Source: Varroa destructor (lineage: Eukaryota > Arthropoda > Arachnida > Mesostigmata > Varroidae). Taken from it: a DNA stretch of 64,000 bases. The notes beneath the pieces are model-generated. The model saw only the letters and a list, made by a program, of their open reading frames with translations. It was not told the origin of the DNA and did no database searches. The translations under genes and the position numbers were made by a program. Where the stretch lies: positions 44,663,119 to 44,727,118 of the forward strand of contig NW_019211457.1 in the NCBI RefSeq assembly GCF_002443255.2, given 5' to 3'. Positions 35,312 through 48,296 of the stretch are shown in pieces (positions within the stretch are counted from its first letter, which is position 1; each line of letters opens with the position of its first letter).

Positions 35312-38300
35312 GTAAGTGGGTTAAATATGGCGAGAAAACGGAAAGACGTAAATTTCCGTTATCGCTAATAACAAACACAGGGCATTCGAGGCGGTTGTTC
35401 TGGAGCTGGCCACCTGCATATTATACGAATGTCAAACTTTTCTGTGTTTCTATTCATATGTACGTGCGTATAGCAAGATTCTGACGTCAAGAGTGCTTCC
35501 ACGTTCGAGCCGAAAGCGATATGTGTCTTGATAGTTATGAACAAAAAGGTAATGTGCTTCTGACCGAGCTACGGGTTCTTGCTCGTAAAGTCTCCGCGAA
35601 TCTAGCTTACAAAGAGTGGAAAGAATAAGTGAGGTAAGTGCTTCTCGCCATTCATTTTTGAAAAGGTTTTTAGTACTGTAGATCTATTCTCGAATCTTGC
35701 GTCCTGTCTGGCTTTTATAATAGGAATTATAACGGAAATTTATCTTTAGTTAATGTCCTTTTTCGGGGTCGTTGTTTGATATGCACCGTTTAGCTAACCG
35801 CTGATGCTAGTGACAGCGTTCTGTTCAAGGAGGCCAAGAGCTGATGTCGACAAAGGGAGCCGCGTCCATCGGCGCACCGTATAATATGTTGACGTTTGTT
35901 GACATGGTGACTTATAACATGGAAGTGTTTTGAAGTGCGAAGAGATAACTACAACACGGTGTGCTCTCACCGTGCCTGTGTTCAAATATTCTATGTAAGA
36001 TGCAAAGGGTACATGTATTGGTATAAAAAAACAGTGAATACCTTATAGGACGAAGCCTTAAACAATTTCCTGCGTCTTTCAGCTAGTTGTATAGTACTGT
36101 ATACCACAAGAAGTGATGCTGTGTCATGCTTAAACGGGCCGATGATTGTGTCGCAGCAGAGAGGACCCGTCACGTAGACTAGACATGGACCAGGGCCAAC
36201 GCTGATATTTAGACTCGTTCGATCCATCAGTTTAACGATTTGGTTTAAGGCTGTGCATTTGCGTCATACAGATAGGTTCTTCTGTACGCAAATATGTCAG
36301 TCTACTGTGATCGTATTTAAGCCATTCGTCAAAACCCTAGGACAATTATTGATATGCGAAAAAAGGGCATATAATAATGTCCCTCTATCATGAAGCCTTC
36401 GTGAGCCCATAGTGTCATACAAAAAGAGATCTGTCACTTTTCTCAGAATCGGTACTGCGATTATAATAAAAAATGGCGATGTTATGGTATAAATCTCAAC
36501 AGGTATGTTCCGTGTTCCCGTTGCACCCGACGGGGAGACACCTGTCTGATCCTAGATGTTCGTAGCCGTCAAATTCCACAGCGGCCCCAACTACCACTAG
36601 AAAGAGAAAAATGCAGCCATTAAGGCTGTCTACACTGGCTTTTTTGGTTCTTCAATTTAGCTGAGTGCAAAGTTTATGGCGAAGCTGTGAGCTCATTGCC
36701 CTTCACTATGACTTCAGCTATGACCACGCTCCGCCCATCGGCAGGCAAGCCAACAAGTGACAGTACATAGTTAGAGGGTGCTAACAATCTCACTGTTAGA
36801 TAGACCGACACAGCGTGCATGGACGTGTTTACCCCTGGGGTGTGAAAGAGAGCGAACAAAATCTAGTGGCCGACGCAGAACTGGTCAGCCTGATTGGATT
36901 GGGTTGGGTTAAATCAAGTAGCTTAGGAGGAAGGTGGCTGTAGTGGGACGGACGCTGCTAGAAGGGGCAGACTGCGTCATCTACTTTATTTATAATGATT
37001 AGTATTATCGGTAGCACGAATGAAAAACACGAAAGGTCTACAAAGGGAGTGAGCAACGATTCAGTTAACATAGAGTGCTTGTTCCAACTTTTGAAGATAC
37101 AAAATACGAGTATTTGATATTGGAAGGAATTGCTGGATGATTCTGTAGGCATCGTGTTTTCTCTGGCTTTGAACTAAACACGCCGCTAGTTTCTGTCAGC
37201 TAGCTATCAAACGGATTAGTGGTCTCAAGCTTGAGCTCGCGTGACGAAAGGACAAAGCTGTCAGTTGTAACCCTATATTTTATTGTACCCTATGCTGCAC
37301 TTGCAGCCCAGTAATTCTGGTCCACGTCCTTTACTAAGATCGTATATCCACAAGACGTAAAGAAACATGACGGAATCCTACAGCATCGAGTTTCTAAGTC
37401 CTCGATATCTTAAACATGACTAAGCTCCGCTCGTTATTGTATGCCCTTCAAAGAATCGGGGCTGTCCGCCAAGCGAATTGGGCATAGATGCCAAGACAAA
37501 TACATAGATTACGTCAGATACTGGGATCACGCGATATAAATACAGTTTCTCTTCAGGTACAGCTTCTGTTCATTCTGGGTATGTTTTGTAGGCCAGACGT
37601 TTTGCATGCACCGCATGCTATGCGCCGTCTGGATCATTCACACAATAGATAGCACTGTTCGATATTATAAAGACTAAAGGTAGTTCTTACACGACACCTG
37701 GTCACACAAGGTCAATAAATCGAAGAGCAGGCCTTTAACGAACAATAGGCGAGGTTGTTTATAAGTATGCTAATAAGAACACACGATGTAGTTGAAAATG
37801 AGTCAAGGGTGTGAGCACGACTGAGCTCTGCTCTAACCCCAATAGTTGGAAATCAGCACTCTATCACGAAAACCGGATAAAACCGACGACCTTGTTAACA
37901 CACTCGGCGCTCAGGTCGGCCAGGTTGTTTTGGACATTCCATTCCCGGGACGATGCTTCATGGATGTCGATGATTTTCAACTTCTAAACGGTTGCTGCGA
38001 AACGAAAGGTTCGCCCTTAGGCTGAATTGCGTCGACGAGACGCGAAACGGAATGATCGGTTCTAGCAATAGCCGCGTGTTTGGATAAGGAAGCAGTACGG
38101 GACGGTGATTTGGGGACGCATGAAATTCTTTAATAAATCACATCGGTTTTAAATACATTTTAATCAAAAGCAATTATAATTGTTATCGTGTATTTATCTT
38201 TAGGAAAAACACTTCAGTACTTTATTCGACTAAGGAAAGTGAAGGTGTTTTTCTTGAGCTGTGTGGAAATTGTCCTGCTTATAAATACTATGGATAACAG

Positions 38301-38802
38301 CTAACGAACAACTTCGTGAAAGCTTCACGGACTTTCAACTCGTGAACAAGAGATTTATATAACTAACTGGCTGTTTTGAGCCCATGCAAACACATAACTT
38401 TATGGGCTTCCATGGGTCTTGGACAAGGTCGAATAACTATATCATTGAAACACTGATTGATCATATCTGTGAATGTAACAGATGTCCGAAATAACGCTAA
38501 GGCCAAAACCTACGCAACACATTTCAGTTTGACAATAAGCATGATAACAATCATTCGTGTTTATTATTTCTTAAATATGAACAGAATTTTCATTATATCA
38601 TTGTAATCCAACTTCAAGCGGTTGTACCATCTTTTTCTAAACGTGCCCGTGAGGTTGGAAAGGCATTAGGATTTTATATAGTGCGGTTGCAGGAAGATCT
38701 AAATTGTCATGTAAATTTCGCCGAAGTTCTGATATATTTAAGGTTAGAGCAGTATTTTGGGAAGGGTGCTTCCCCACTCGATGGTCCCTTATATTTTTTG
38801 TC
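35312..38802. other. Non-coding stretch
   Basis: Short frames at 35794-36227, 36674-36859 and 36958-37152 (-) are unsupported. At 37555 an acceptor (tttctcttcag) precedes a 30-40 codon open stretch in two frames, too ambiguous to call. Confidence 0.4.
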
Positions 38803-38852
38803 AGGCTTTCAAGTGTCCTGGGCACACGCCTGCAGGAACTCCGACACGAACC
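38803..38852 (+). CDS. Possible short exon
   Basis: A 50-base segment lies between an excellent acceptor (cttatattttttgtcag) and a good donor (CCAC|gtgagt). All three frames are open (for example FQVSWAHACRNSDTNH or LSSVLGTRLQELRHEP), so coding cannot be judged. A 104-codon minus-strand frame (38637-38951) covers the same place. Confidence 0.2.
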
Positions 38853-41849
38853 ACGTGAGTGAATATCGTAGACACTCACCAGTTTCTTTCTTGGAGAAGC
38901 AGGCCGATAAACGTACTTCAAAAAAATATATATATACATATCTGTTGTCACAGGGTTGCGTATGACGTGTCATCAATAGTGTGCCTATGCAAAATTTGAT
39001 GATTGCGTTATAAATACGGGAACTATGAACTTTAGGGGAGAGGCTATTTGTTAGTTAGTGAATGAAATTTAAATGGCAAATCCGTAATATGCGCGTAGTT
39101 AATACGACAGACGCACAAAACCGGCTTACCCGTTATATCAAAGTGTGGAAGAAATAATGTGTAGCAAACTACAGGGGGCGCTCACTATTATTCCCATAAC
39201 GATAAGTGAGGTCACCCCCCCCCCCCTTACGTTGTTCAACCAGAACTTGAAACAGATGTGACCCAATAAACCATAATATGATACATTTAGGATCATACAA
39301 GACCTTTTACTTAGCAGAACTCAATGTCACTGCATATTGTTTATTGTTATGTGCGGTCTGGTATCGTCCTCGAAAAGGATAACTTAACATGCATTACGAA
39401 AATTGCTTCCCTACGTTACGGCTGAAGTCTGTTACTGGAATTCATATATTGAGCAAGTGGTATAAATACAACTAGAACCTATTGAATTAATTTTAAGCAA
39501 AAAGTATGTTCCTAAGATATGTACGTAATAGAAGAAAAGACATGCGTCAAGTTATAAGTTCGGCTCAGAAAAGCCTGGAAACGAAGTACATTATTTTTCT
39601 ACATAAGTCATATTTCCATGTTTCGTCCGACCTTCTACTAGACGGTGAGCTCTTACGACGAAGCGAAGTCTGTCTGTCTATGGCCGCGTTCGAGCCCAGA
39701 CTATAACGTGTCCCCGAAATAACCTACGCCACTAAGCTATTACGGGTACAGCAAAAAAACGTTATGTCTTCGCAAACTCTTAACTTATTTCTAGACTTTG
39801 GAGCCAGCAACGTCTGTTTATACTAGTAGAAAAAAGCGCCGTATAATTAGCAGAACAAGGGGTTTAGTTCGTTTGATTCATGTATTCAACATGAAAGGTC
39901 CAATTGCCAGCCTCATACTGGACCCTGTTAGGCTCACCGTTTTGCTTTAGCGAAATACTGCTGCAGTGTGCATAGAGTATTGCTACCCCAATAGAATATT
40001 TTAGTACAGACATATTCTGTCATTTTTCAATTCATTTTAGGTCTGTTGTCTCCACTGGGTAATGTTAAAAATTAGGTTTTCCTATACTTTCATATTTGCT
40101 ATGAAATTGCGAAAGCAAAACCCTATGGCTTTATCAATGAACGCTCCAGACATTTCTCTAAAACTCTATACATTTTGCACAGTTATCATATAAGCTAATG
40201 GGTGTCTCACCCATGTTGTTTTGTGGGTTCGCATGATTTGATGAACTCTAGACATTGTACTATTATGTATGCTAATGTCTCGAAAATTTTACTGTAAACT
40301 TATAGTTTTCCGCAATAAGTGACTACAACTATGCTCGAATGACGTTACAAATTTCAGCACGACAACCTCCCAAAGTGACTGGTGTGTGAAGTAAAAGAAA
40401 CGGTGCCCGATTTCGCTGCAGTGCACGAATAAAGAGACCCGTAAAATTAAATAAGATAGTTACATTTTGGCCTGTTCACGGCAACTATTGTTTCCATATA
40501 GTTGCGATCCTCTCGAGCAGATGATGCAGCCACTACAGGCCATAATTGAAGACAACTTAGGTATTTATTTATAATGAATCCGTGTTGTGAGGGATACTAA
40601 ATTTAACTATGATTACGTCCGCTAAACAAAATTGTAAATAGCTTCCAGTAATAAAATGGCTATTTAATACCAACAATCTCTTGGATACAAACAAGTAACT
40701 ACTTTAGCAGTAGTTATTTGTTTGGGCAGGAGTGAAACGGATTTGGTGGCGAGAATTGTTTCTAGGGTTTTCACCATTAGTTACACAGCCTAAATACAGG
40801 CTTGACATACGAAATGGCGGAGAAGTTGTTGTGCCTTGTTACACGCTTCAAAGATGACAATCTTGAGGTGTTACAGCAAACAACAGCTTGGCTTTGTCCT
40901 GCACTACTTGGTTTAACGTGACCTTTTTAACCGCGATACACGCTCGCACAATATTTAAGCTATGTGAGAACGTATATAACTTCTTTTCAAAGTGCTATCG
41001 TTCTTGTAACCTCAGCTTGGGTTATTCCACTGGCGAACGACTCAAGTAAAGCTAACACTTAAGCCGCAACAAACCTAACCTTTGAAATATCCTGCGATAT
41101 GAATATTTGCAGGCGATATGATTCCATTTTCCAAAAGTATTTGCCAAAATACAATTTGCTTTAAGAAAATATCCTGAAACATGTCTAAAGTGGGCAGCAC
41201 GAAATGAAGCTATTCAACATGCGAGGGTATTCAAACACACGGAGTGCAGTGTTCCACGTCCAATACCATTTCAGTAATAAGTTCCGACATGCTGCATTAA
41301 GGCGATAAATAGTTACTGTTCCATTAACGTTTATCGAAAGAGTATTATTTTTTTGTCAGTTTAAATTTACAAAATAGAGTAATCACCAGGATCAGAAAGG
41401 AACGGTCAGCGAGACCAAAGCAAAATCCCTAAGCAATCTGGTAACGACACAGCAATACTGTATGCAATATTGCTGATCATAAACAGTAGCTTTCTAGCCA
41501 GGCCCACCGAATATACGGCAATAAATAAAGCCTCTAGTCGAGTCTGATTCAAAATGTATTTTGATCTCGTACTATGCCTGGGCTAGCTACGGAGGATTAA
41601 CCCAGTGAAAATCTACTAGTATCTTTAAAGCTGAATTAATGAAAAGCTTGTTCGCGTCTGATCAGATGCGTCGGCGCACAGCACTGAATGCAATATGGAG
41701 GCCTATCGACTACCAGGTGTGTGACTCAAGCGGATTTCATATTGTCCTCTCTGGCGAAATCCAACGCAAACTCATCTATTCCGTCATTGCTCAATAATAT
41801 CCGCTGTAACACGAACGCCCTGTGAACACGTTGTGGCATGAATTGATAA
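38853..41849. other. Non-coding AT-rich stretch
   Basis: It contains a run of 12 C at 39215-39226. A 66-codon frame at 39506-39706 is unsupported. At 40038 an acceptor (ttttcaattcattttag) precedes a 50-codon open frame without motifs. Nothing else was recognised. Confidence 0.45.
39215..39226. repeat. Poly(C) tract, 12 bases
   Basis: Twelve consecutive C, unusual in an AT-rich context and prone to length error in sequencing. Confidence 0.9.
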
Positions 41850-42016
41850 GGCTGTGGCCTAAAACCACGGGAGTTCAAGCGGGTGGCGGACGGCCAATTT
41901 GCTGAACTGGAATTCGAACAGACGAAAATCCCGTATTCGGTACGAGGCCGATCCCAATATGCGGACAAGTGTTACCAACTAGGCATCCTACATACAAATG
42001 AATATGTACTTCACAG
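41850..42016 (+). CDS. Weak candidate exon
   Basis: The plus frame reads KPREFKRVADGQFAELEFEQ, TKIPYSVRGRSQYADKCYQL and GILHTNEYVLH, ending at a fair donor (TTCACAG|gtaacg). It follows a TAA at 41847, with a possible AG at 41850 but no pyrimidine tract. An 80-codon minus-strand frame overlaps. No family was recognised. Confidence 0.25.
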
Positions 42017-42156
42017 GTAACGTGCGATCTCTAATAGTTTGTATGGGGTCTATCTGTATGCATATTCTAATTCAGGTTAGTTAATTAACACATAGAACAC
42101 GACGCTATAAGACAGCGGGCACCTTATTAGACCTCCGTTTTAATGCTTGTTTACAG

Positions 42157-42742
42157 GAAACGCATGCCCAATGATTCGCGCAAGGTACCACTTCGAATAG
42201 CGCGGGGTCATCATCACCATTCATCAAACACCGAGAGCTGACACTTTCTTTACGCTGGGTAAGACGAGTCCCCCGGTTGAAGTTGCTAAGAAGAGAACGC
42301 TCGAAGAGGAATAGTCTAGAGCGGATGATGCTAAAGTGGGGCTCGTGTCACCTAGTCAAATTACTGTAGTGATTCTGGGTGACAATTTTAATATTAATGG
42401 TAGACCTTAATAATCTGCAATAAAATTGATGCGTTACTTCATGCAAATAACTTCACAGCAAACTTTACTTACTCTTGCGTCTACATTGATAATATAAGAC
42501 AACATAATGAAAGTTCAAGGAACAGATGTAACGAAACCGACGTAATGGTCGACCCATAACATCTGCCTCTGAGATTCGATACTAGCAAAGCTAATTAATT
42601 CCGCTTCTTGAGCGAAAACCCCTCATTTACTCGAGCTTCGGCCGTCAAACCCGCTTCAAAATTATCGCCGAAGACGCTGCCAGCCCCAACGATTGAAAAG
42701 CTCAGAGCAGATGCAGTACTGAGTTACTTGATATCCACACAC
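42157..42742 (+). pseudogene. Decayed coding region, unidentified
   Basis: After the tract cttgtttacag, three protein-like stretches follow on one strand with frame changes and stops. The first reads RMPNDSRKVPLRIARGHHHH. The second (42240-42410) reads DTFFTLGKTSPPVEVAKKRT and AKVGLVSPSQITVVILGDNF. The third (about 42508-42735) reads ENPSFTRASAVKPASKLSPK and LPAPTIEKLRADAVLSYL. The Ser/Pro/Lys-rich and His-rich composition resembles a nuclear regulatory protein. It ends at an (AT)n repeat and lies about 700 bp before the TFIIF-alpha pseudogene on the same strand. The origin is unknown. Confidence 0.3.
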
Positions 42743-42763
42743 ATATATATATATATATATATA
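42743..42763. repeat. (AT)n microsatellite
   Basis: About ten AT units, directly preceded by ACACAC. Confidence 0.95.
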
Positions 42764-43437
42764 GAATCTACATGAGTGGTTGTTAGCTTTGGCGAAACGT
42801 AAGCGGGGCATACGCAGGACCTTAGAACTGGGTAAGTTTAAGACATTTTTCTATATGTATTTCAAGTAACGAAATTAGTATACATTTAGATAAACAATCC
42901 TCTTTAAAGCTCGAAAAGTATAAACTTCTGACTGAAAAAACGAACAAGAAGAACCCGACAGCCGCAAACCTAGGAATGGTAAGGGTATTTATAGTAGAAT
43001 TTCATAGTAGAATATGGAGAATTGATTAATTTGATTTAAGAATTAGGTGATTTCTGACACAATATATGATGCTTTATATCAATTCAAATTAACACACCTA
43101 AAATGTAAAAAAAAGTTTCCACTAATTAACATATTATCTGTTTTAGTTAGATTCGTTTGGTTTTATTTATGCAATAAGAATTGCATTTTGTGTTGCTGAA
43201 TATTTTCATAATTTCCTATTTTGTTGTTCGTGGGTTGACCTGAAAGAAACTCGCTGAAAGACCCTTTCCATCAAAGGGAAATCGGTATAAGTCCTGGCTT
43301 AGTTGGGCACCACGGTTATTCAGCCGCGCCCAGCAACGCTTAGCTGAATCAAACAATTCGGTTAGATCGTATACAGAATCATTCCATTTAGTATTGTATG
43401 GCGTGTTACAATAGCTTTGCTTCTTAACGGGTTAGAC
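42764..43437. other. AT-rich stretch upstream of the TFIIF-alpha pseudogene
   Basis: No gene or promoter was recognised. No homology to a 5' untranslated region can be judged. Confidence 0.5.
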
Positions 43438-45115
43438 ATGGCCTTGACTCCAGCGGTGGCCATCGTTCAAGAGTTTGTCGTGCATATAGCAAAGCGTACT
43501 AATCGGAGTAATCATCTTATGCGATGTAAAAGGCTACTGTATTAAAACAACTATGAAACAAGATAGTAATCAGAAAGCTTGCCGTAAGTAAATAGGCGAT
43601 TTGTTAAAATTCGGTGCGAGGCCAGGGTGCGGTCGAAAGTTCAAAGAAGAGGCCCTGCAAAAAAAAATTCGACAACTGGTAATAAGCATGACCAACTTTG
43701 GCTAGTTCAACTGGACGGAAAGCGTGCCAAGGAATATAAAGGGATTCGTGAAGGAAATGCTAATGATGTAAATGTTTCGTACTACATTAGCTGCTGATGA
43801 AGCATTCGAGACTCATCCAATACTCATCCTGGCGAGAGGTATACTGTCTTACTTTGGTGCAGGCCCTTAAGCCGTTGAACGCAGAAGACAGCGAAGGCGT
43901 GCTCAACAAACGAAAAAGGCCACAGTCATTTTGCTTTAACGGTTAAAAAGAGATTGGCCACAACGGCGCAGGGCAAAGATATCGGCGATGATGAAAGCCT
44001 GCATGTTACCAGCTTCAAATAAAACAGGTATCGCAATAAGTTCAAGCAGTTAGATACGGACAACTTTGTTCGGAGGTCCGATTCTGAACCTGACAATAAG
44101 TTAGGGTTTGGGGAAGCTTTGGCTAACAAATGCGAAAAAGAAAGATAAAAGTTGCGAGGGAGCGATCAGTCAGCCAAGAAGGACTGTAACGGAGGTGACT
44201 TTGAGCACCACGAAGTCAACTACATTCCTTCAGAAAGCGAGTCCCGGATGATGAATTTGAGGATCTGCAAAACAATTAAAAGATATGAAAGACGCGGAAA
44301 GAGAGGCTATTATTCGTGTGTTGGATGAAAATGGGGAAGATAAATACGAGCAAGACGCCAACGGCAAAGACTTAGCAGTGGTATTAAAGGATACGTAAAA
44401 CTGGTAAAGCTTCGAGTAAAACTAAGAGCTCGACGAACCGTACAAACATAAACTTGAGTGGGAAAGTTAAGTTTGGCGATATCTCGGATGATACATTTTC
44501 TTCCTCATTCGACTCGAATATCGATAGAGTTAAAATGTTAAGAAGCCGTGCCATGTTCTTGAAAAATAAGACCCAGAGAGATGACAATAGAGTCAATTGG
44601 CCGTAGCTCAATCAGCAGTTATCCGACCTAAAAAACAGATAGAGTTGTCCACAAATTTTCCACAAAGGGCTGCCGGGGTGTCTGTGAAGCGAGGCGTAAA
44701 GAAAATGGGCCTCCAACTGCAAAACCCAGCAGTTCACGACCGCATTCAACGAAACAGCGGCAGTGTTACTCTACGCATCGTGCATTACAACTTTTAGTGA
44801 CAAAAAAAACAGGATCGACGCAAAGCAGACGCTCAGCCAAAACAATGAAGATAAAAAACCGCCTTCGTTTTCGTCTGCGCCTTCAGCGTTCAGCTGGCGG
44901 CACAGGTCAACAGAACCAACGGAAAAACCAATCACGAATACCTTACGCAAAAACCTAGGACTACAACCCAGCTTCTGCAGGAACAAGGATCGAAGAAGGG
45001 TAATCTCGCGTCCGCTCAGCTTGTTGACGTTGTCACGGATATTCGCACATGGATAAACTGGGAGAAAAAAAAGACAAAATGGAAACGGAAACTTTATCTA
45101 TACATTAATGAATAG
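43438..45115 (+). pseudogene. Processed pseudogene of TFIIF alpha subunit (RAP74)
   Basis: The parent protein is the large subunit of general transcription factor TFIIF, which binds RNA polymerase II at promoters in the nucleus. Read across frames, the segment matches the family in order. An ATG at 43438 is followed by VQEFVVHIAKRTNR. The dimerisation region gives GRKFKEEALQKK (43631), LWLVQLDGKRAKEYKGI (43696) and ADEAFETHP (43793). The acidic/charged middle gives GGDFEHHEVNYIPSESES (about 44190) and DDEFEDLQNN. A Ser/Lys-rich stretch follows (44398-44600). The C-terminal winged helix ends with SKKGNLASAQLVDVVTDI and KLYLYINE before TAG at 45113. The length of about 560 codons is near the animal family's full length (about 517-577 residues). 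There are at least eight frame changes and several in-frame stops, and no intron-sized gaps, so it looks like a reverse-transcribed copy that has decayed. An AATAAA lies at 45290-45295, but there is no clear poly(A) tail. Decay of a once-functional intronless gene is the alternative. Confidence 0.9.
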
Positions 45116-46147
45116 ACTGTCAGTCCAGTTATATAACATTAATAACAAGCAACAGGAGCATTTAACATAACTTTCTTTATTTTTTTTTTCAATTTTTCCA
45201 TGGCCAGTACAACTATGTTGAATGGAAGTTGGTATCATGCATAGATGTATTATTGGTTGACAAAAACGAGTACGCCTATGCATATATGTAATAAAAAGGA
45301 ACGTTTTTGTTATACATATAATCGTTCTTTATAGCTTTTTGTGTACCGGATGAAAGTAAATTTCTGATGTACTTTAACTAGGTAAAATGTTGCATTTGCT
45401 TCGCTTTATTTTCCGTTCACGGTATTTCTCGTTTCTGGTTCTTTCTGAGAAGCTGATTTCTGCTTCATATTGACACTTCGTAGAGGGAGCTTTCGAAGAA
45501 TAACGCATTTGTCGCACTATGGTCTAGGCAATATCCGATTAACGCTACGTTCAGGGGACTTAAATATCAAGCATGTAAGTAGTAGGTGCCGTCTACGAAG
45601 AGTGACGCACATCGTTCTAAGAGCTGATCGACGTTACTGGACATAGCACTTGAGACACTTCCTTACCCCTACCAGGCTGTATCCTTAGTTTATCTTTGCG
45701 AATAGAAAAAGTAAATGTATAATTAAAAAGATGGCAGAAAAATTTGACGTTGAAAATGGCGTTGACTGTTGAGGTTTAACTTCATGTTATCTATATTCAT
45801 GACTGATAGTAACGTTTTCATTACAGACTAAACACAATCAATATATAATAATTGACAATGTCTGGGTGAACAATAATATATTCCCAGTAACTTATAGACA
45901 CTGAACCTGAGCAGATGCCTAAATTTAACGTCATTTTTACGTCATGAAACCCAACAGCATTTCAACAGTGACTTTCGCGCCCTCCCACATGTGATGTTTA
46001 CATCTTAGAAATGTTCAATAGATCTATAGCGATTCGTTCAAATAGGGCACATGTGTTGTTCCTAAAAAATTAGCAGCATCTACACATTTTGAAATTGTGC
46101 AAAACATCATTTTTCGAAAACACATTTAAATATTATAAACTAGTAGG
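45116..46147. other. Non-coding AT-rich stretch
   Basis: It contains a T-rich run near 45180 and an AATAAA at 45290-45295 that could be the old polyadenylation signal of the TFIIF-alpha copy. Nothing else was recognised. Confidence 0.45.
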
Positions 46148-46640
46148 AGACGCGGAGGAACTTCGGACAAAGACGACGAGAATGTTATCAATACTCACAG
46201 AAGAAGTGAAAAGCACCTCGAAATAGATAAGAAATCGAAACGTGAATTCCAAGTCATCGAGAAAATAGTAAAAACGATAATGTAGATAAAAAAAAAAAGT
46301 TTGAGTCGCGGCAAATAGCAGGCATAAGCGGAAAAAAGAGAAAATCCAATAGCAGCTCGAGCAGTTTCATAATCACGGCCTTCATGTCCTCCTCGCTATT
46401 CTAGCTCCGATATGGACAACCCATCGTTGTGTTGGGTCCGGTACACCATTGCCATTGCGAGTGAACGTCCAAAAGCTGGTGACAGTTCCGTACATGCTAT
46501 CAGACATAACAGACATGCTAAGCAATCGCGAACGTCTGCAAAACTTACCGGGGCCACAGAAATGAAGGCAAAGGAGCTACGATCAGCTGTTGCCATTTAT
46601 GTCGGTGGCGAGCAGAGCTGAGTGGGAGGTAAACGATAAA
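46148..46640 (+). pseudogene. Decayed Lys/Ser-rich coding region, unidentified
   Basis: Frame pieces in order read GGTSDKDDENVINTHRRSEK and HLEIDKKSKREFQ (46148-46250), then ENSKNDNVDKKKKFESRQIA and GKKRKSNSSSSSF (46261-46370). After further frame changes come LSNRERLQNLPGP and SRAEWEVNDK. The lysine-rich, then poly-serine composition is typical of nuclear splicing or chromatin-associated proteins. No specific family could be assigned. Several stops and frameshifts are present. A:T-rich bias can mimic Lys-rich coding, so confidence is modest. Confidence 0.3.
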
Positions 46641-47083
46641 CGTTGACAAAGAAGAATAGACTTGAGCTAAATCCGCCGTGATCGTATGTGGAAAATATCA
46701 GACGTGATCGGCCAACAGCCTCGAAGTGAATCACCGAGTACACCATCTTGACAGGTTTATACAACACGCTTGGTAGATGTTTCCTATGCCATCAATCTCC
46801 TGTGCCGTTCAACACTTTGAAAAGTCTGATTCAAAGCAACGGGAGGTCAATGGACCGCCTCACCGGTACATGCATGAACAGCATGAGGCTGAATCACATG
46901 GAGCGATCTCCGCCATATTTAACATGTGAGTTCCCGCGTGCCAATTTACTTCAAGGTTAAACTGTTTGAAAATCAAATTTGTTTATCACCGACACGATTG
47001 TTGCGGAGATTTTCAGGTATAATGTTCGGAAATTAACCTAGTATCTAGATTTTTTATTTAGTTAAACATGCTTTGTTTTGCAG
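46641..47083. other. Non-coding stretch
   Basis: A 70-codon frame at 46748-46960 is unsupported. The stretch ends at a strong acceptor (tgctttgttttgcag). Confidence 0.4.
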
Positions 47084-47140
47084 AGATATAAACTATTACT
47101 GGATGTAAATGCTTCAAGTTTTTGTACGGCAGGCCTAGCA
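47084..47140 (+). CDS. Possible 57-base micro-exon
   Basis: A strong acceptor (gctttgttttgcag) and a consensus donor (CTAGCA|gtaagt) enclose 19 codons, phase 0 at both ends, reading RYKLLLDVNASSFCTAGLA. The splice signals are better than the coding evidence. Confidence 0.25.
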
Positions 47141-48265
47141 GTAAGTACGACTGCTATGGTTTATGTGGTGTTAACTTACTTCTGTAACCAATGCTCACAC
47201 ACAGGCTCGCCCACGCCATTGCGTCGGAACTACTGTTATAGTTCGATACAAATGTTTAGAGAAATCCTATCGAAATGAACTGAGACCGAACCGTTTCTAG
47301 TCTATGTGGTATTTGCGCGTGTTGCTTAGTTTTAACATGTAGCATATCACAGAATACGTTGATGATGCATTGTTTTAGATCTCCGGGAAGTACAATACTT
47401 ATGCTCGATCACTTCTCGTTTCATTTTCATCTCGTTCTCGTAAAATGCCAGTTTCTGTTTGTGTAGAAGAAACACAGTTCATAGGTAAGACGATTTCATA
47501 CAAAGGGCCGCAAGTTTACTTTGCTAAAATTGATAAATCGATTTGTTGTACATGACAAACAAACAATGGATTTGCATTGTGTTAGAACTACTAATGGATG
47601 CCTAAACGACATTTTCGGAGCTCGGTAGATCTCGCGTTCGTAACTTTCGCGACAGCAGCATGTCCTAAAATGTATCGTCCGTTCTGCGCGGAAAGCCTTG
47701 AGTGTGCCTATATCCGTTGTCTACTTAGCCAAATTTTAGAACGGCCATTCTGCGATTTGTTCGTAACCTGTCAGATTTTAAAGGGTAACAAGATAATTTA
47801 CGAAATCTAAGACACCATATAAAACTAAGCATCGATGTCCTTTCGTGCTACGGAAAATGCTTCATCTGTAGGGAACAGTCAGGTCGCAGTGCTTCGAGAG
47901 AGGCCGTTCATTCAGATAGCACCTTTTTTTCTAGTAGACTCAATCAGTTCAGCTGACATACGTCGCATTTTCATGTCGTTCGTGAGCATGATCTGTAGGG
48001 ATTTCGTGAAGGCTGATCAGCGTAAAGGGTTTCCATCAAATGGCAATGTTCCTCACATTTGATGGGCTATAATTGATGGAAATATGCTGCGTCTTGTACT
48101 TATCAGGCGCTGTAACGTTCGATGCCAATTTGGTAAACTGAAAAGTCCCGATACGATAAGCAGACATTAAAGAATTTTCACTAATATCAATTCTAGCCAA
48201 TGACATACTAACAAGCGTCGCTAATATTTAGAGCTTCCAACATGTCACTGATAGAGGTACAACTG

Positions 48266-48296
48266 ATCTGATGGAATGCCGAATGGCGATACCGGA
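48266..48296 (+). repeat. Dispersed repeat copy 1
   Basis: This 31-base segment matches 49354-49384 at 26 positions, sharing the core GGCGATACCGGA and the block GAATGCC. The similarity fades on both sides, so it may be the conserved part of an old repeat family. Confidence 0.5.

Noticed and set aside
43926..45056. Separate short open frames on both strands
   Set aside because: They are fragments or complements of the TFIIF-alpha pseudogene, not independent genes.
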